Shown: positions 1 through 11,400 of the stretch, in pieces | Numbering within the stretch: the stretch's first letter is position 1 | Layout: every line of letters begins with the position of its first letter | Assembly: GCF_000090795.2 (NCBI RefSeq) | Contig: NW_003546350.1 | Location: forward strand, 1 to 64,000 | DNA length: 64,000 nt | Direction of reading: 5' to 3' | DNA from: Amphimedon queenslandica | Taxonomy: Eukaryota; Porifera; Demospongiae; Haplosclerida; Niphatidae | Notes under the pieces: generated by a model | What the model saw: the letters and a program-made list of their open reading frames with translations, nothing else | What the model was told of the DNA's origin: nothing | Databases searched by the model: none | Made by a program: the position numbers and the translations under genes

Positions 1-2346
1 TACACTGGTTTTAGCAGTCGAGGGAGTTCAGAACGAAAGCATGGCTCAAGGCACAGCTATATGAAGTCATCATTGGATGACATGGCCTCTCTAAACAGCA
101 TCACCAGCTCTGTATTCAGTCCAATGAGACCGTACGTGAGTCAAGTTAGTCAAGTGGATGAGCACACTTACGATGAAGTTGATAGCCTAACTAGCTTTCA
201 GACTGATTCAGTGGAACTTGGAGAAACAGCGCTCTACAAAAAGCTGCCACCTGCAAAACCACCTCCGCTTTCCCTGACCCACAATACCAATGATGATATT
301 AGGAATCGTCCAAAGCATCCGACTCCAATTAAAAAGGAAGATTCAAAAAAAGAGCTGTTGATAGAACAAGCCCTGGCATCAATGAATCCCTCACCAGCAC
401 CCAGTGAGGACCTAACTTACAGCTATGCTGCCAGCTATGATCCTCATCGAGAATATTACTCTGACGAAGAGGATTTACTCTCTTCCCTTCCAAGACAAGT
501 TCCATCTACAGCTCATAATGCAGCCAAACCTACTAATGAACCAACAACAGAATCAGAAGAAGTGCTAGAGGAATGGGAGGAGGATAGTAAACAGGAGGTT
601 GAAGAAGAAGGAGAGGTAAGTGCATCAGACGAAGAGGAGGAGAGAGAGGAAGAAGATACACCACCCCTACCCATACCTACTGTTGCTATTGAAGGAGTTG
701 AAATAGACACTAGTAATGACAATGAAGATGCTCCTCGAAATGATGATTATGATCACATTGAATCAGAGCAGACACCACCTACTGCCCAGTCCCCACAAGA
801 ACAGGAGACAGTAGTACCCACTCCTCGTTGCAGGAGGAGCAGAGCAGATTCATCCCCCTCTACTACTAGTGGTGAGATACTGTATGTATCACCTAATGAT
901 CCTATCTCACCAACAGCTAAAGAGAGCCAATACCTGGCTCTAAAAGAGGTTCAACCCCAACTTAAAACTCTCCTCCCTCCTCCACTGCCTCCTCCAAGAA
1001 AGAGTATCTACTCCACACCAGCAGTGTCTCCTATTGCTGAATATGGTTATCCTGATCCTCATCCTTTAGCAGGAGAAGGAGACCAGCACACATTTACCGA
1101 AAGTTACGATACCCTCCTACCTGCAGATGAGCCGTTATATGATGATATAGAGTATATACCAATGAATGAACAGCAAGGATCAGCTGATGCTCCTCCTGAT
1201 GAATATACTAGACCACTTGATGGGGTTCCATTCCCTGTCTCGTATCAACCCCTTACTCGCTCTGGACCGACTGGTGATGATGATGGACCCACTCCTTATG
1301 AAGCACCTGACCTTCAGCAACCATCTCCAATTAGGTCTATACCAGCAACTCTCCCAAGGGAAATGATTATCCAACCAGAGCAGATCATCATGGCTAGCTG
1401 TATGGCCGAGAGCCCAAATGAGACCGTCTGTCTTTATGATTTATGCATTTCATCTGATGGCTACATGATATTCAGTGATAAGACCAACTGCTGTCTTCGC
1501 TGTATGTTGGGTACTAGTCAAGAATCTAAAACAATCACAAAGCATTTTAAAGAAGGAGTCCAGCCTCGTGCAGTCACATTTGACAACTGCAATCATAGGA
1601 TACTGATGTCTAGCAGTCAGGGCCTGTACCAGGTCAAGTGCAGCTCTCATTTAAGTAAAATGAGGGAGAGCAGACTATCGAAAGACATGATCCCTCTCTC
1701 CCTGGCCTGCTCCACCATTCCTGTTGCTAAGAATAAGAGCCAGTCACTGATGTACGTCACCCTCTGGCCTTCTAACGGTGAGAGCTGCGCTTATCGGTTC
1801 AATAATAATGGGCAGTACCAGTCCAGGATCAGCTCACCTGATATAAGCAACAAGAAACCTCATGGTATCGACTACATGAGGGAGTACCTGGTCGTTACTT
1901 GCCTCCGTGATGGTACACTGGCTAAGATATCTCACCGTGGAGACTCACTCTGGCCCGAGACAGTTGATGCCAGACGACCTGGTATTCTAGTCCATCCTTT
2001 TGGAGTCACAATCCTCCCACGCAGTGAGTACATAGCAGTGACTGAGGCTTACGGTCACAGGGTTTCTATATTCTCGGACAAAGGGAAGCTCGTCTTAAGA
2101 CTGGGGGAGAAAGGGACAGATCGAGGAAAGTTTGATACTCCAAGAGGGATTGGTGTCAGATTGGGAAAAGAACTGGTGATTGTTGACTGTGGTAACCAAA
2201 GGATACAGATATTCTCATTGTCTTCTCTCAATTTGCCTGCTTTTAGGACTTCTTCCTCACTCGATTATCAAACCACTCAAGGATATACTCCAGTGGGACC
2301 AGTGGAGGCAGCTACTTACTACAAACTACCGTCAGCAAGATACTGA
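1..2346 (+). CDS. Proline-rich, acidic NHL-repeat protein, 5' end outside the window
   Basis: The reading frame is open from base 1, so this is the last exon of a gene that starts to the left; the first internal Met is at 61. From that Met 761 residues can be read. The first ~420 residues are low-complexity: proline-rich SH3/WW-type stretches (KPPPL, PPPLPPPR) and an acidic Glu/Asp block near residues 165-200. The last ~330 residues form a beta-propeller-like region whose final third has recognisable NHL repeats: one with FGVTILPRSEYIAVTEAYGHR, and one with GKFDTPRGIGV followed by VIVDCGNQRIQIFS. NHL propellers bind protein or RNA; which partner applies here cannot be told. No RING, B-box or filamin domain is visible in this part, so a TRIM-NHL assignment would depend on upstream exons. 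It converges on the giant membrane-protein gene, which ends 154 bp away. Confidence 0.8.
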   Translation, partial: YTGFSSRGSSERKHGSRHSYMKSSLDDMASLNSITSSVFSPMRPYVSQVSQVDEHTYDEVDSLTSFQTDSVELGETALYKKLPPAKPPPLSLTHNTNDDIRNRPKHPTPIKKEDSKKELLIEQALASMNPSPAPSEDLTYSYAASYDPHREYYSDEEDLLSSLPRQVPSTAHNAAKPTNEPTTESEEVLEEWEEDSKQEVEEEGEVSASDEEEEREEEDTPPLPIPTVAIEGVEIDTSNDNEDAPRNDDYDHIESEQTPPTAQSPQEQETVVPTPRCRRSRADSSPSTTSGEILYVSPNDPISPTAKESQYLALKEVQPQLKTLLPPPLPPPRKSIYSTPAVSPIAEYGYPDPHPLAGEGDQHTFTESYDTLLPADEPLYDDIEYIPMNEQQGSADAPPDEYTRPLDGVPFPVSYQPLTRSGPTGDDDGPTPYEAPDLQQPSPIRSIPATLPREMIIQPEQIIMASCMAESPNETVCLYDLCISSDGYMIFSDKTNCCLRCMLGTSQESKTITKHFKEGVQPRAVTFDNCNHRILMSSSQGLYQVKCSSHLSKMRESRLSKDMIPLSLACSTIPVAKNKSQSLMYVTLWPSNGESCAYRFNNNGQYQSRISSPDISNKKPHGIDYMREYLVVTCLRDGTLAKISHRGDSLWPETVDARRPGILVHPFGVTILPRSEYIAVTEAYGHRVSIFSDKGKLVLRLGEKGTDRGKFDTPRGIGVRLGKELVIVDCGNQRIQIFSLSSLNLPAFRTSSSLDYQTTQGYTPVGPVEAATYYKLPSARY

Positions 2347-2366
2347 GTGACATTTTAAAACTACAT

Positions 2367-2411
2367 TAATAATAATAATAATAATAACAATAATAATAAT
2401 AATAATAATAA
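2367..2411. repeat. AAT/AAC microsatellite in the convergent spacer
   Basis: Imperfect (AAT)n tract just after the NHL-protein stop codon. The spacer between the two convergent genes is only about 150 bp and contains little else. Confidence 0.85.
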
Positions 2412-2478
2412 TGTGTGTGGGATTACAGAAAATATTGTTATAAATTAGATAGTGACATTTTCAGTTTAAAATTAAAAA

Positions 2479-2484
2479 TTTATT
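2479..2484 (-). terminator. Polyadenylation signal AATAAA of the giant membrane-protein gene
   Basis: A canonical AATAAA on the minus strand lies 16 nt beyond the stop codon at 2500, implying a very short 3' UTR, in keeping with the compact gene spacing here. Confidence 0.5.
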
Positions 2485-2499
2485 GTTTTTTGTGTGTTT

Positions 2500-5400
2500 T
2501 TATAATGAACTCATTTTGCTTGTAAGGTATGAGCCTCTTTTGAATGCAACACCTCCAGTTAACTCCTATTACAACAATAATAACAATAACAATTATTATT
2601 ATTATTTATTGCTATTATTATGAAAGTAAAAACTTACAATGTCATCATCAGCATCGAGTTTTAGCTTCTTCCTGCAGCAGAATATACAGCAACAGGCCAA
2701 CAAACAAGCTAATACCAATAGGACTCCACCAGTCACTGATGCTACCACAATAACTGCTAACTGAGCATCACTGCAAGCAAGGACAATATAAGATAAATGA
2801 GTGTTACTAAAAATAGCTACATCTAAAAATAGAATCACTTACTTTGTTAGTGCACAGCTGCTGCTACTGAGATCATAGATCTGCCAGAGTGGACATGATG
2901 GAACACAGACTGACTCTCCATTGGTCTGTGTAATGGATTCCTCACTGCAGACTGAGCAGTTTGATGAAGAAGGACCACTACAGCCACTACACTGAGGATC
3001 ACAGGCCCTGCACTTGTTGTTATCATCAGAATAAGAGCCAAAAGGGCAGGCAGCAATACACTCATTCTCACTAGTGAAGGTATTGTTCACATTTCTGCAG
3101 TGACTGCACTGAGTGTTAGCAGGGCCTGTGCAACCGGAGCACTGGGGATGACAATCAAAGCAAAAGAACTCTCCATTCTTCTCTGAGAGGTATTGATTAG
3201 AGTTGCAACTAGGAGCACAAACCCTTTGACCTTGAGAATTAGTCCTCATTAAACCCTTACATGAGACACAGTCACGATTGGTAGACCCAGTGCAACCATT
3301 ACACTCGATATGGCAGTAGAAACAATCAGTGACATTAGACCCACAGGACATCGCACATTGAGATAAACTACCAAAACTATTGACAATGAATGCCGATTGG
3401 CAGGAAGTGCAGGAGTTCTCTCCTCCATTGTTACATGTTGCACATGTTTCATGACAAGGACGACACAGTTGACCGCCTGAACTGAGTCCAACGAATGATG
3501 TACTGGTGTCACTGTAATAATCAATGGGGCACTGTGAACCAGTCGGAAGACAAGTGACCTGCATAGGAGAGAAATATTAAAGAAAACACAACATGTAGAT
3601 CTACTTAGGCTGTGTAGAAAGTTTGAACTGATTTTGATCAAGTTTAATTGTTTTACAAAAGTTTCTCAAAAATTGGGCCAAGGTAGAGATTCTGGCAAAA
3701 TTTCACCAAAAATTAAAAATAGAGAATTCTAAACTTTTATAATTTTTTCTGATATATATACATGTTCGTATGCTGTGTAGAAAGTTTGAGCTGATTTTGA
3801 TCAAATTTGGATTTTTTATGAATTTTTAAAATTGCTCCAAAATCAGGCCAAAGTCCCTGTACTATAGTACAGGGATTTTGGCAAAATTTCACCAAAAATT
3901 AAAAGTAGAGAATTCTAAACTTCTATAATTTTTTCTGATACATATACATGTTCGTATGTTGTGTAGAAAGTTTGAACTGATTTTGATCAAGTTTGTATTT
4001 TTTATGAATTTTTAAAGTTTCTCAAAAATCAGCCCAAGGTCCCTGTACTACATACAGTACAGAGACTTTCATCAAAACTTGCTAGTATAAACTGGTACTC
4101 TGTTGCCCACTAGTAGTACCTGATCTCCATTAGTGTCCAGTTCAATAACACTGCACTGGCTGCAGCCACCAGGACCAGCTATTGTTCTTGACCCAGTGCA
4201 GCCTCCAACACAAGATGGAGAACACATCTCACATGTGCCAAGACTAGCATTGTTGTACGTATTAGCATCAAAACATGTACGATCTAAAATAAAACAAGGA
4301 AATAAATAATAATAAGGTACAAGTTAGCAGTCTACTATACTTACAAAGAGAAGTTGCTTTTTGAGTGAGTGATGCTATAGTCTGTCCCTGTCCATTGCTG
4401 TAGTCATATATTCCTCCAGGAGTCATTGATATGTAGAGGGCACTAGTAGTCTCTGCTATATCGGGATCAGTTAGTAGTTGATTTGTGTGAGAACTGGAGA
4501 GGGTTATCGTCACCTCGTCAAGCCTTGTCTTTGTTGCAGCCTCTCCTGAATTAAGACTAATGACTACTGTAGGGTTGGTGACCCTGTTCTGTAGCATGAT
4601 GGTGCTCTGGAGACTGGCAGTGTAGCGAACTGCCTCAGAGAAATTAAGAGCCAGCTGTCCACTGGCTCTTAGATCAAGACTGAAGGAGACAAGAACAGGA
4701 AGAGTGACATCACCTGAAAAACTTGAAGGAGATAGACCAGTTGCATTTACCAACATGTTGCTGCTTGTATCCGTAAAGAAACTTGATCTTGCTGTTAAGA
4801 AAGTACTTGATATATCAGTGGCTAGTGATGTTAAACTTTTAATCTCATTTAGATCATCATAATCTAAAGTCAATGTAATGATACTATCAGCAATATCATT
4901 ATCGGCAGAGACAGTCCCTGATGTAAGGGTGAATGATGAACTGGGAGTGCTGGCTGTGTTCTGTATGGTCAGTTCCTGTGGAGTATATGACTGCAATAGA
5001 ACTGGCTCAGATAGAGTCAGTGCTAGTGTTCCAGTATCCATGTCAATGGTGTAGGATTGCAACTGAGGTTGAGTGGTGTCTGGGGTATACAGTGACACTC
5101 TCTGAGCTGCAGTATTAGCTACACCAATGACATTCCTTCCTTCAATATCTTGTGCTGCTGTAGTTGGGAAGGATACATAACTAGTGCTGGACTGTGTTGC
5201 AAGATCAAGATTAGCTTTAATGCTATCCAAATCACTCTTTGGGAGATAAATGAATATTACATTAGAACTCTGAGTGCTTGTAACACTACTAGTTGATAGT
5301 GTGTGCTTAGTCCCATCATTTATTGAAGGAGTACTTTGAATGCTAATTAAAAACGGCATTAAACTATTGGCACTGATGACATCATTAAATACAAGCTTTA

Positions 5401-8400
5401 GACTCCCTGTATTCATGTCCAGCTCACTGGAATCTAACTCAGCTAGGGAAGTATCAGGAATGAAACCGCCTGAAGCTACTCTGAGAGCTGATGTGATGGG
5501 AATTGGTGCATTATAATTGACAGAAGTATCTGCTACAAGATTAGAGTCAGTGTATACGTATGTATTGGCTTCGTTGGTCATTAAACCAGGTAGCAGTTTG
5601 ATGGCAATTCTGTCACTGACTATAAACTGAAATTGAAACGATAGTTTCTCATCATTGAATGAAGCTAAGATCCCACCAGTTAGTCTGTAAGTGACAGGAG
5701 AGCCACTGGTACCACTGGAGAACACCAGAGCCGTCATATTGAAGGTCTGTGGGTTTACCGGCTCATCAAATAAAAGCACAAATGTACCAGCATCAAGATC
5801 AAATGAATTGAATTGAATGAGATTCACTGCTGATTCATCTCTTGTGAAAGTCCATGCCTGCATACCAATAGCATCTTCCAATACATTACCTGATACGTCA
5901 GACATTAGTGTAACCAATGACAAGAAAGAGTTGTTAATGTCATCAAATATATCTCTGGCTTTGATCCAGTTCAAGTCATCAGTGGTCAGTGTCAGTACTA
6001 TCTCAGTTCCCTCATTAATCCTAATGTATTGAGTATCATTACTTAATGCAATACTCAAATGGTTTGGTCCTGTAGTGTTAAGCAAGGTAACGTCATTAGC
6101 CTCAAAAAACATTTCATCCACCACTTCATCAAAAGACAGTGTAATCTGACCAGTATTCATGTCAATACTGAACCTCTCCAGAGAAGGTTGGGTAGTGTCT
6201 GGAACAAACACTGTAGGCTGATGGTAGCTAGCCATAGCTCCAGGCTGATAGTTGGAGTGCAAGTAAGGATTAGAACCAATATCAGATATAAAGAATGAAG
6301 GCAGTGCCACCCAACAATTGGTTCTGTCAGTACAGAGATTAAGACGATACTTTAATGCATTTAGATCAGGCCGAGTGAGATGGAAATCAATCTCAATGCT
6401 ATCAGGAGAAGTAAATCCTTCGGTAAGAGTGACCGATTGGCTTGGATTATTCACAGAATTTGAGAAAGTGACTTGAGTAAACTGGGCACTTGATCCATTG
6501 ATTGGCTCAGAAAATATAATAGTAAATAAACCAGAGTTTAAGTCAAAGACAGGAAAAGCAAGAAACCTTGGAGGAGTAACGTCTTGAACTAGAGTACTCA
6601 CCTGTATCGATGGAGTAGGAGCTGATGGCAACTGAATGGAATTAAGAGCCAGCCCTTGGGCAAAGCTACCATAACAATTGCTAGAAGTGTAACACAATGG
6701 GTGTCTCTTAATGTTAATGATATCATGAGTGTTGAGTAGGAAACGGAAATCAGTTTGCTCACCTTGAGCAATCAGTGTTACGTTAGTCAGTGATATTGAG
6801 GTGATTGGATCACTGGTATCATTCAATAACGTGATCCTTGATGCAACGAGTGTACTGACATTGACAGGAGCACTGAAATGAAGTGTCATTTGATCGGAAT
6901 CAAGATCAAGATCAAACGTTCTCACTTGCGGGTTGAGTTGACCAGAGTAATCAACAACTGATGAAGCCTGTATTGAACTAGCTTGAGTTTGCAAGAAATT
7001 ACCACTAAAGTCCACAGCAATACTAGCCCCCAGTAACAGGTAAGTATTACTGACTGAGCTACCAAGACTTGGGTTACCGGCAATACTTATTACATCTCCT
7101 AATGACAGTATCAGTGAAACAGTGGTTCCAACAGCTCCTTCTTGAGTATCGTAACCAGAAGATGTGAGTGTGTAACTTTCTGTTGGATCAGTTGCTGCAT
7201 TTTGTACAGTCACTTGTTGCTGTATCTGGTTAATGACTACTGGCTCTGAGAATGTCATAGTTAGATTAGCAGTGTCAAGGTTTAGTTGGAATGATACTAG
7301 CTGAGGTGAGACTGGGTCGCTCATCATGCTAAAGTAATACACAGTTGATTGAGTGACCTCATTTCCCCCAATATCAGTAACAGCAGTAGGAGCTAAGCTG
7401 ATACCAATACTGCCTGAATAATAGGCTTGCTGGTACCGTATTGCTACCATACCCTGGAACTCAGCTTCACTGAAAATGAATGTCAACTTGGAAGAGACAC
7501 CACTAGGTGCTGCTCCTTGAGTGAAATCACTGAATGTATAAAGACCTGTACTGGTATTGAGATACAGTGTAATACCTGCTGGGTTGAATGAAGAAGGCAG
7601 TATGTACTCATTAAAAGTGATATTGAGTGTTCTTTGGTCTACAGTGCTGGCAGATAAACTAACAAGAGAAGGTGACATTGTATCAAGGAAGACCATTGAA
7701 CTAACTAATGGGGTTGATATACTAGTGACTGGATTAGAACTAGCATCCATTGCAGCAGAGGATGTCATGCTGAGACTAACTGTTGATCCACCATTGATCA
7801 GTGCCTTTAACTGGTTGAGAGAAGACCCTTGCACCTCTATGTTAATGACACTGTTGTAGCCAGTGCTCACTGTACTGGAGTCCGTTATTACAAGATTATT
7901 ACTAGACACTGAGAGAGTAACTTGAGATATGTCAAACGAAGATACAATCATAACTTCACTGAAAGACAGTGAGAGTATTCCAGTGTTAAGATCAACTGTA
8001 TAGGACTGAAGAGAAGGAGCTGTAGTGTCACCAACAAAACTTGACGGCTGAATACTTGAAGGACTTGACTGCAAGGGATTTGAGAACAAATCTTGAAAGC
8101 TATCAGCTGCAAAGAATAAGAATGTGTTTGCAGTAGACGTAGCTAGATTAGGATCAGAAGTGACAGCAGTGATAATAGATGTGGGTAACTGTATAGTCAA
8201 TATCGTATTACTAACACTGCTTGATGCTATAGCACTATTAGCTAATGATAGACCAGTAGGTTGGGTACTGTTCACATTGCTTAGCCACACATTGGATGAA
8301 TTGTAGGTGGAATTGGAAACTGGTTCAGTAAATGTAATAGATATCTGACCACTGTCCAAATCAAAGGAATACGTGGATACTAAAGGACCAGTGGTATCCG

Positions 8401-11400
8401 CTATTATAGTTTCTATGGTAACAGACTGTATTAAGCTACCTTCACCTTCAGTACTGTACACTGAATTGGATCCCAGTGAAACGCTCATACCAGCTGTAAA
8501 TAAATATTTAATATTGGAAGAGTCAGAGGGAGTGAGGGAGAGTAAGAGGATTGTATCGTTCCCATTAAAGAGCTCCACACTAGCACCAGCACTCAAGGAG
8601 ACTCCAATAGGAGCTATTGAGATAAGATCAGGAGCAGTAAGAGATGGATTCATTGCCATACTAAACGTTAATAGCAATGTGTTGCTGTTCAGATCCAGAG
8701 TAGCATCTTGTAGTAATGGTGGATTGTCAGGAGTGAGTGACGTTACGACTTGACTTGCTTTTATCCCATCAGTAGTTGCTATGAGAGAATTTCCTGAGTA
8801 ATCGACTCCAAATCCTTCCAATAAACTCAAGTATGTGTCATTAACACTGTTAGCAAGATTGGTATTATTAAACAGCAGGCCAGAATCAAGAGTAGTCAGT
8901 CTGATGTTAATAATAGTTCCATACAATCCTGTTTGATTGGTGTAAGCAGCAGTGTTCAAGATGAACACGTCTGAAGGATTAATGGAAGAGCTTTGAATTT
9001 GAACGTTACCATTGATTGCAATGAGGATGACGTCTTCAGAAAAACTAAGCATCAATTCTCCAGCATCAAGATCAATGGTGAAGGATTCAAACTGAGGTCT
9101 GACGTTATCTTGAACCACAGCTGTATATGTTAGCGGAGATACTTGAGTGTTGACAATATTTCCAGCAAGATCTGTCGCTAGGCCAGTGGTGAAAGTGGTA
9201 GAGACTTGACCGGAATTAACAGCTAAAAGGTACCCAATACCAAAGAACTGTTGTTCCCTGTCTCCACTACTGAATGAATATATGACAGTGGCATTGTTGG
9301 GAGCTGATGACCATGTGCCTCCATTAAACATGTGATATGATCCATTGATGACAGAGCTGCTGATAGTAATGGTAATACTGGATTCACTGAGTGTAGTAAT
9401 ATCTACATATTCATTGAAGATGAAGCTAATGGATCCAGCAATGGGAGAAGATGCATTAGGAGAGAAACCAGTGACTGACGGTGAGGTTGTGTCCTGAAAT
9501 ATTTGAGAGGCTTCAAGAGGAGAAAGCATATTAATAACACTGAGGCCAATATTAGCTGTGTCCATTATAAATGTAGAAGGGACTGAGATATAGGCAGTAG
9601 AGCTACCGTATAGAGCTAATTTGATCTCATTAATGTTACTATTAATAGAAACGCTAATAATAGTATCGTACACAGACCCACCAATCAACGATACTGCTAC
9701 ATTTGCTGATGAAGTGATCGGTGAAAAACCGGATATAACCACTCCGTTACTATTAATAGAACTGGTAATGACTGGTTCACTAAAGGTGAATGTCATGCTA
9801 GCAGAATTTAGATTAATTTGATATGAGACTAAGGTTGGTTGAGTAAAGTCCTGTGTGAATGAGCTAGCTTGAGAGCTTACAGGCCCTATGGGGTTAGAAC
9901 TGTAATCTTCAAAACTTGATTGGGCCAAGAAGATAAACGAATTTAGGACACTTGTAGCAATTGTAGAATCAAATTTTAGCATGTTCAGATCAAGTGTTGT
10001 TAGAGCAAAAGTCATTGAATCAATTGTAGAGGACTGAAGCAATAAACTCAACTGATAGGCACTTGGTGTACTACTAACTGATGAATTGGTGAGATAGACA
10101 CCACTAGCTACATTGATATCAATGATTGGCTCATCAAACGATAAGGTTATGGTCTCAGAGTTCATATCAATAATGAATGCTAGCAATAAAGGAGGAGTCA
10201 TGTCAGCTATGAACTCACTGAATGGAACAGTCTGCAGTACATTAGTACCACCAGATATATCAAATACAGCACCAGCTTGTATTGTCAGTGACCAGTTCAC
10301 TGACGGTTCTAGGACCTTCAAAGAGTTAAGATCCAGTGATCCAATGGTTATCATGAACTCTGTACCCGTGATACGATTATAATTGCTAACTGAAGTTAAT
10401 GCATAGGATGAGGTACCATTGTTTATCAATAGGTTATTAGCAACAAGAATAATTTGAATGTCCCTGCTTGTTGTCATGTTCATGATACCACTGTTCATAT
10501 CAAGGACTGAATCAGTAATCACTACTGGTGTACTGGAAGGTGCTGGTGTTGAACTACCTGCTACTGTAGTAGAGGAAGGAGCTATTGAACTAGCTGATAC
10601 TGTAGTAGCTGATACTGATACTGTAGTAGAACTAACATCTGCAGTGGAACTAGCTGGAGTGGAACTAACTGCTATTGTTGTAGAACTAGCTGGAGTGGAG
10701 CTAGCTGGAGTAGTACTAACTACTCCTGTAGAGCTGATTACTGCTGTAGTAGCTGTCATTACAGAGGTCACTGCTGAGCTTGTACCTGCCACAGTGGAGG
10801 TTGGTGCTATTGTATTTGTTGGCATATCTGTTGTTGAGGGAACTGCTGTCGTAGAAATAGCAACTGAACTACTGCTTGCAGCTGCTACTGATGAACTACT
10901 CATGATAGAGGAGGATACTGCACTGGTTGTTGAGGGAGCTGTTGTAGCAGAAGAAGTTGATGGAGGTATTACACTTGCTGCTTGAATTGGAGCAGAATTA
11001 GTGATCATATTACCACTGTAATCAATAGCTAGAGATTGCGATACTACCAAGAATGTATTATCAACACTAGTACCTATAGCATTGTTTGATAATAATGATT
11101 GAAGGTCATTAGAATCGATATTAACGCTAATAATAGAACCAGTCAAACCTTGAAGGTTACCATAAGTAGCAGCACTGAAGGAGAAGGTATTATCTCCATT
11201 GCTATTGCTTTGAAGAGTGAGAGAAGTAGCTGAACCTTCAAGAAGAACAACCTCTTCTGAAAATGTTAACTGGATTAATCCTTGAGCAAGATTAAGAGAG
11301 AAGGATTGTAGAGATGGTGGAACTGAAGTATCAGTTTCATTAGAGGAAACAACTGGGGGTGGGTCTGGAGTGAAGACAATCCTACCAGCTAGATCAGAAA

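Noticed and set aside
10458-10985. Plus-strand frame of 175 codons opposite the mucin-like stretch
   Set aside because: It mirrors the Ser/Thr-rich repeat of the giant protein and has Val/Glu/Ala-rich low-complexity content only.
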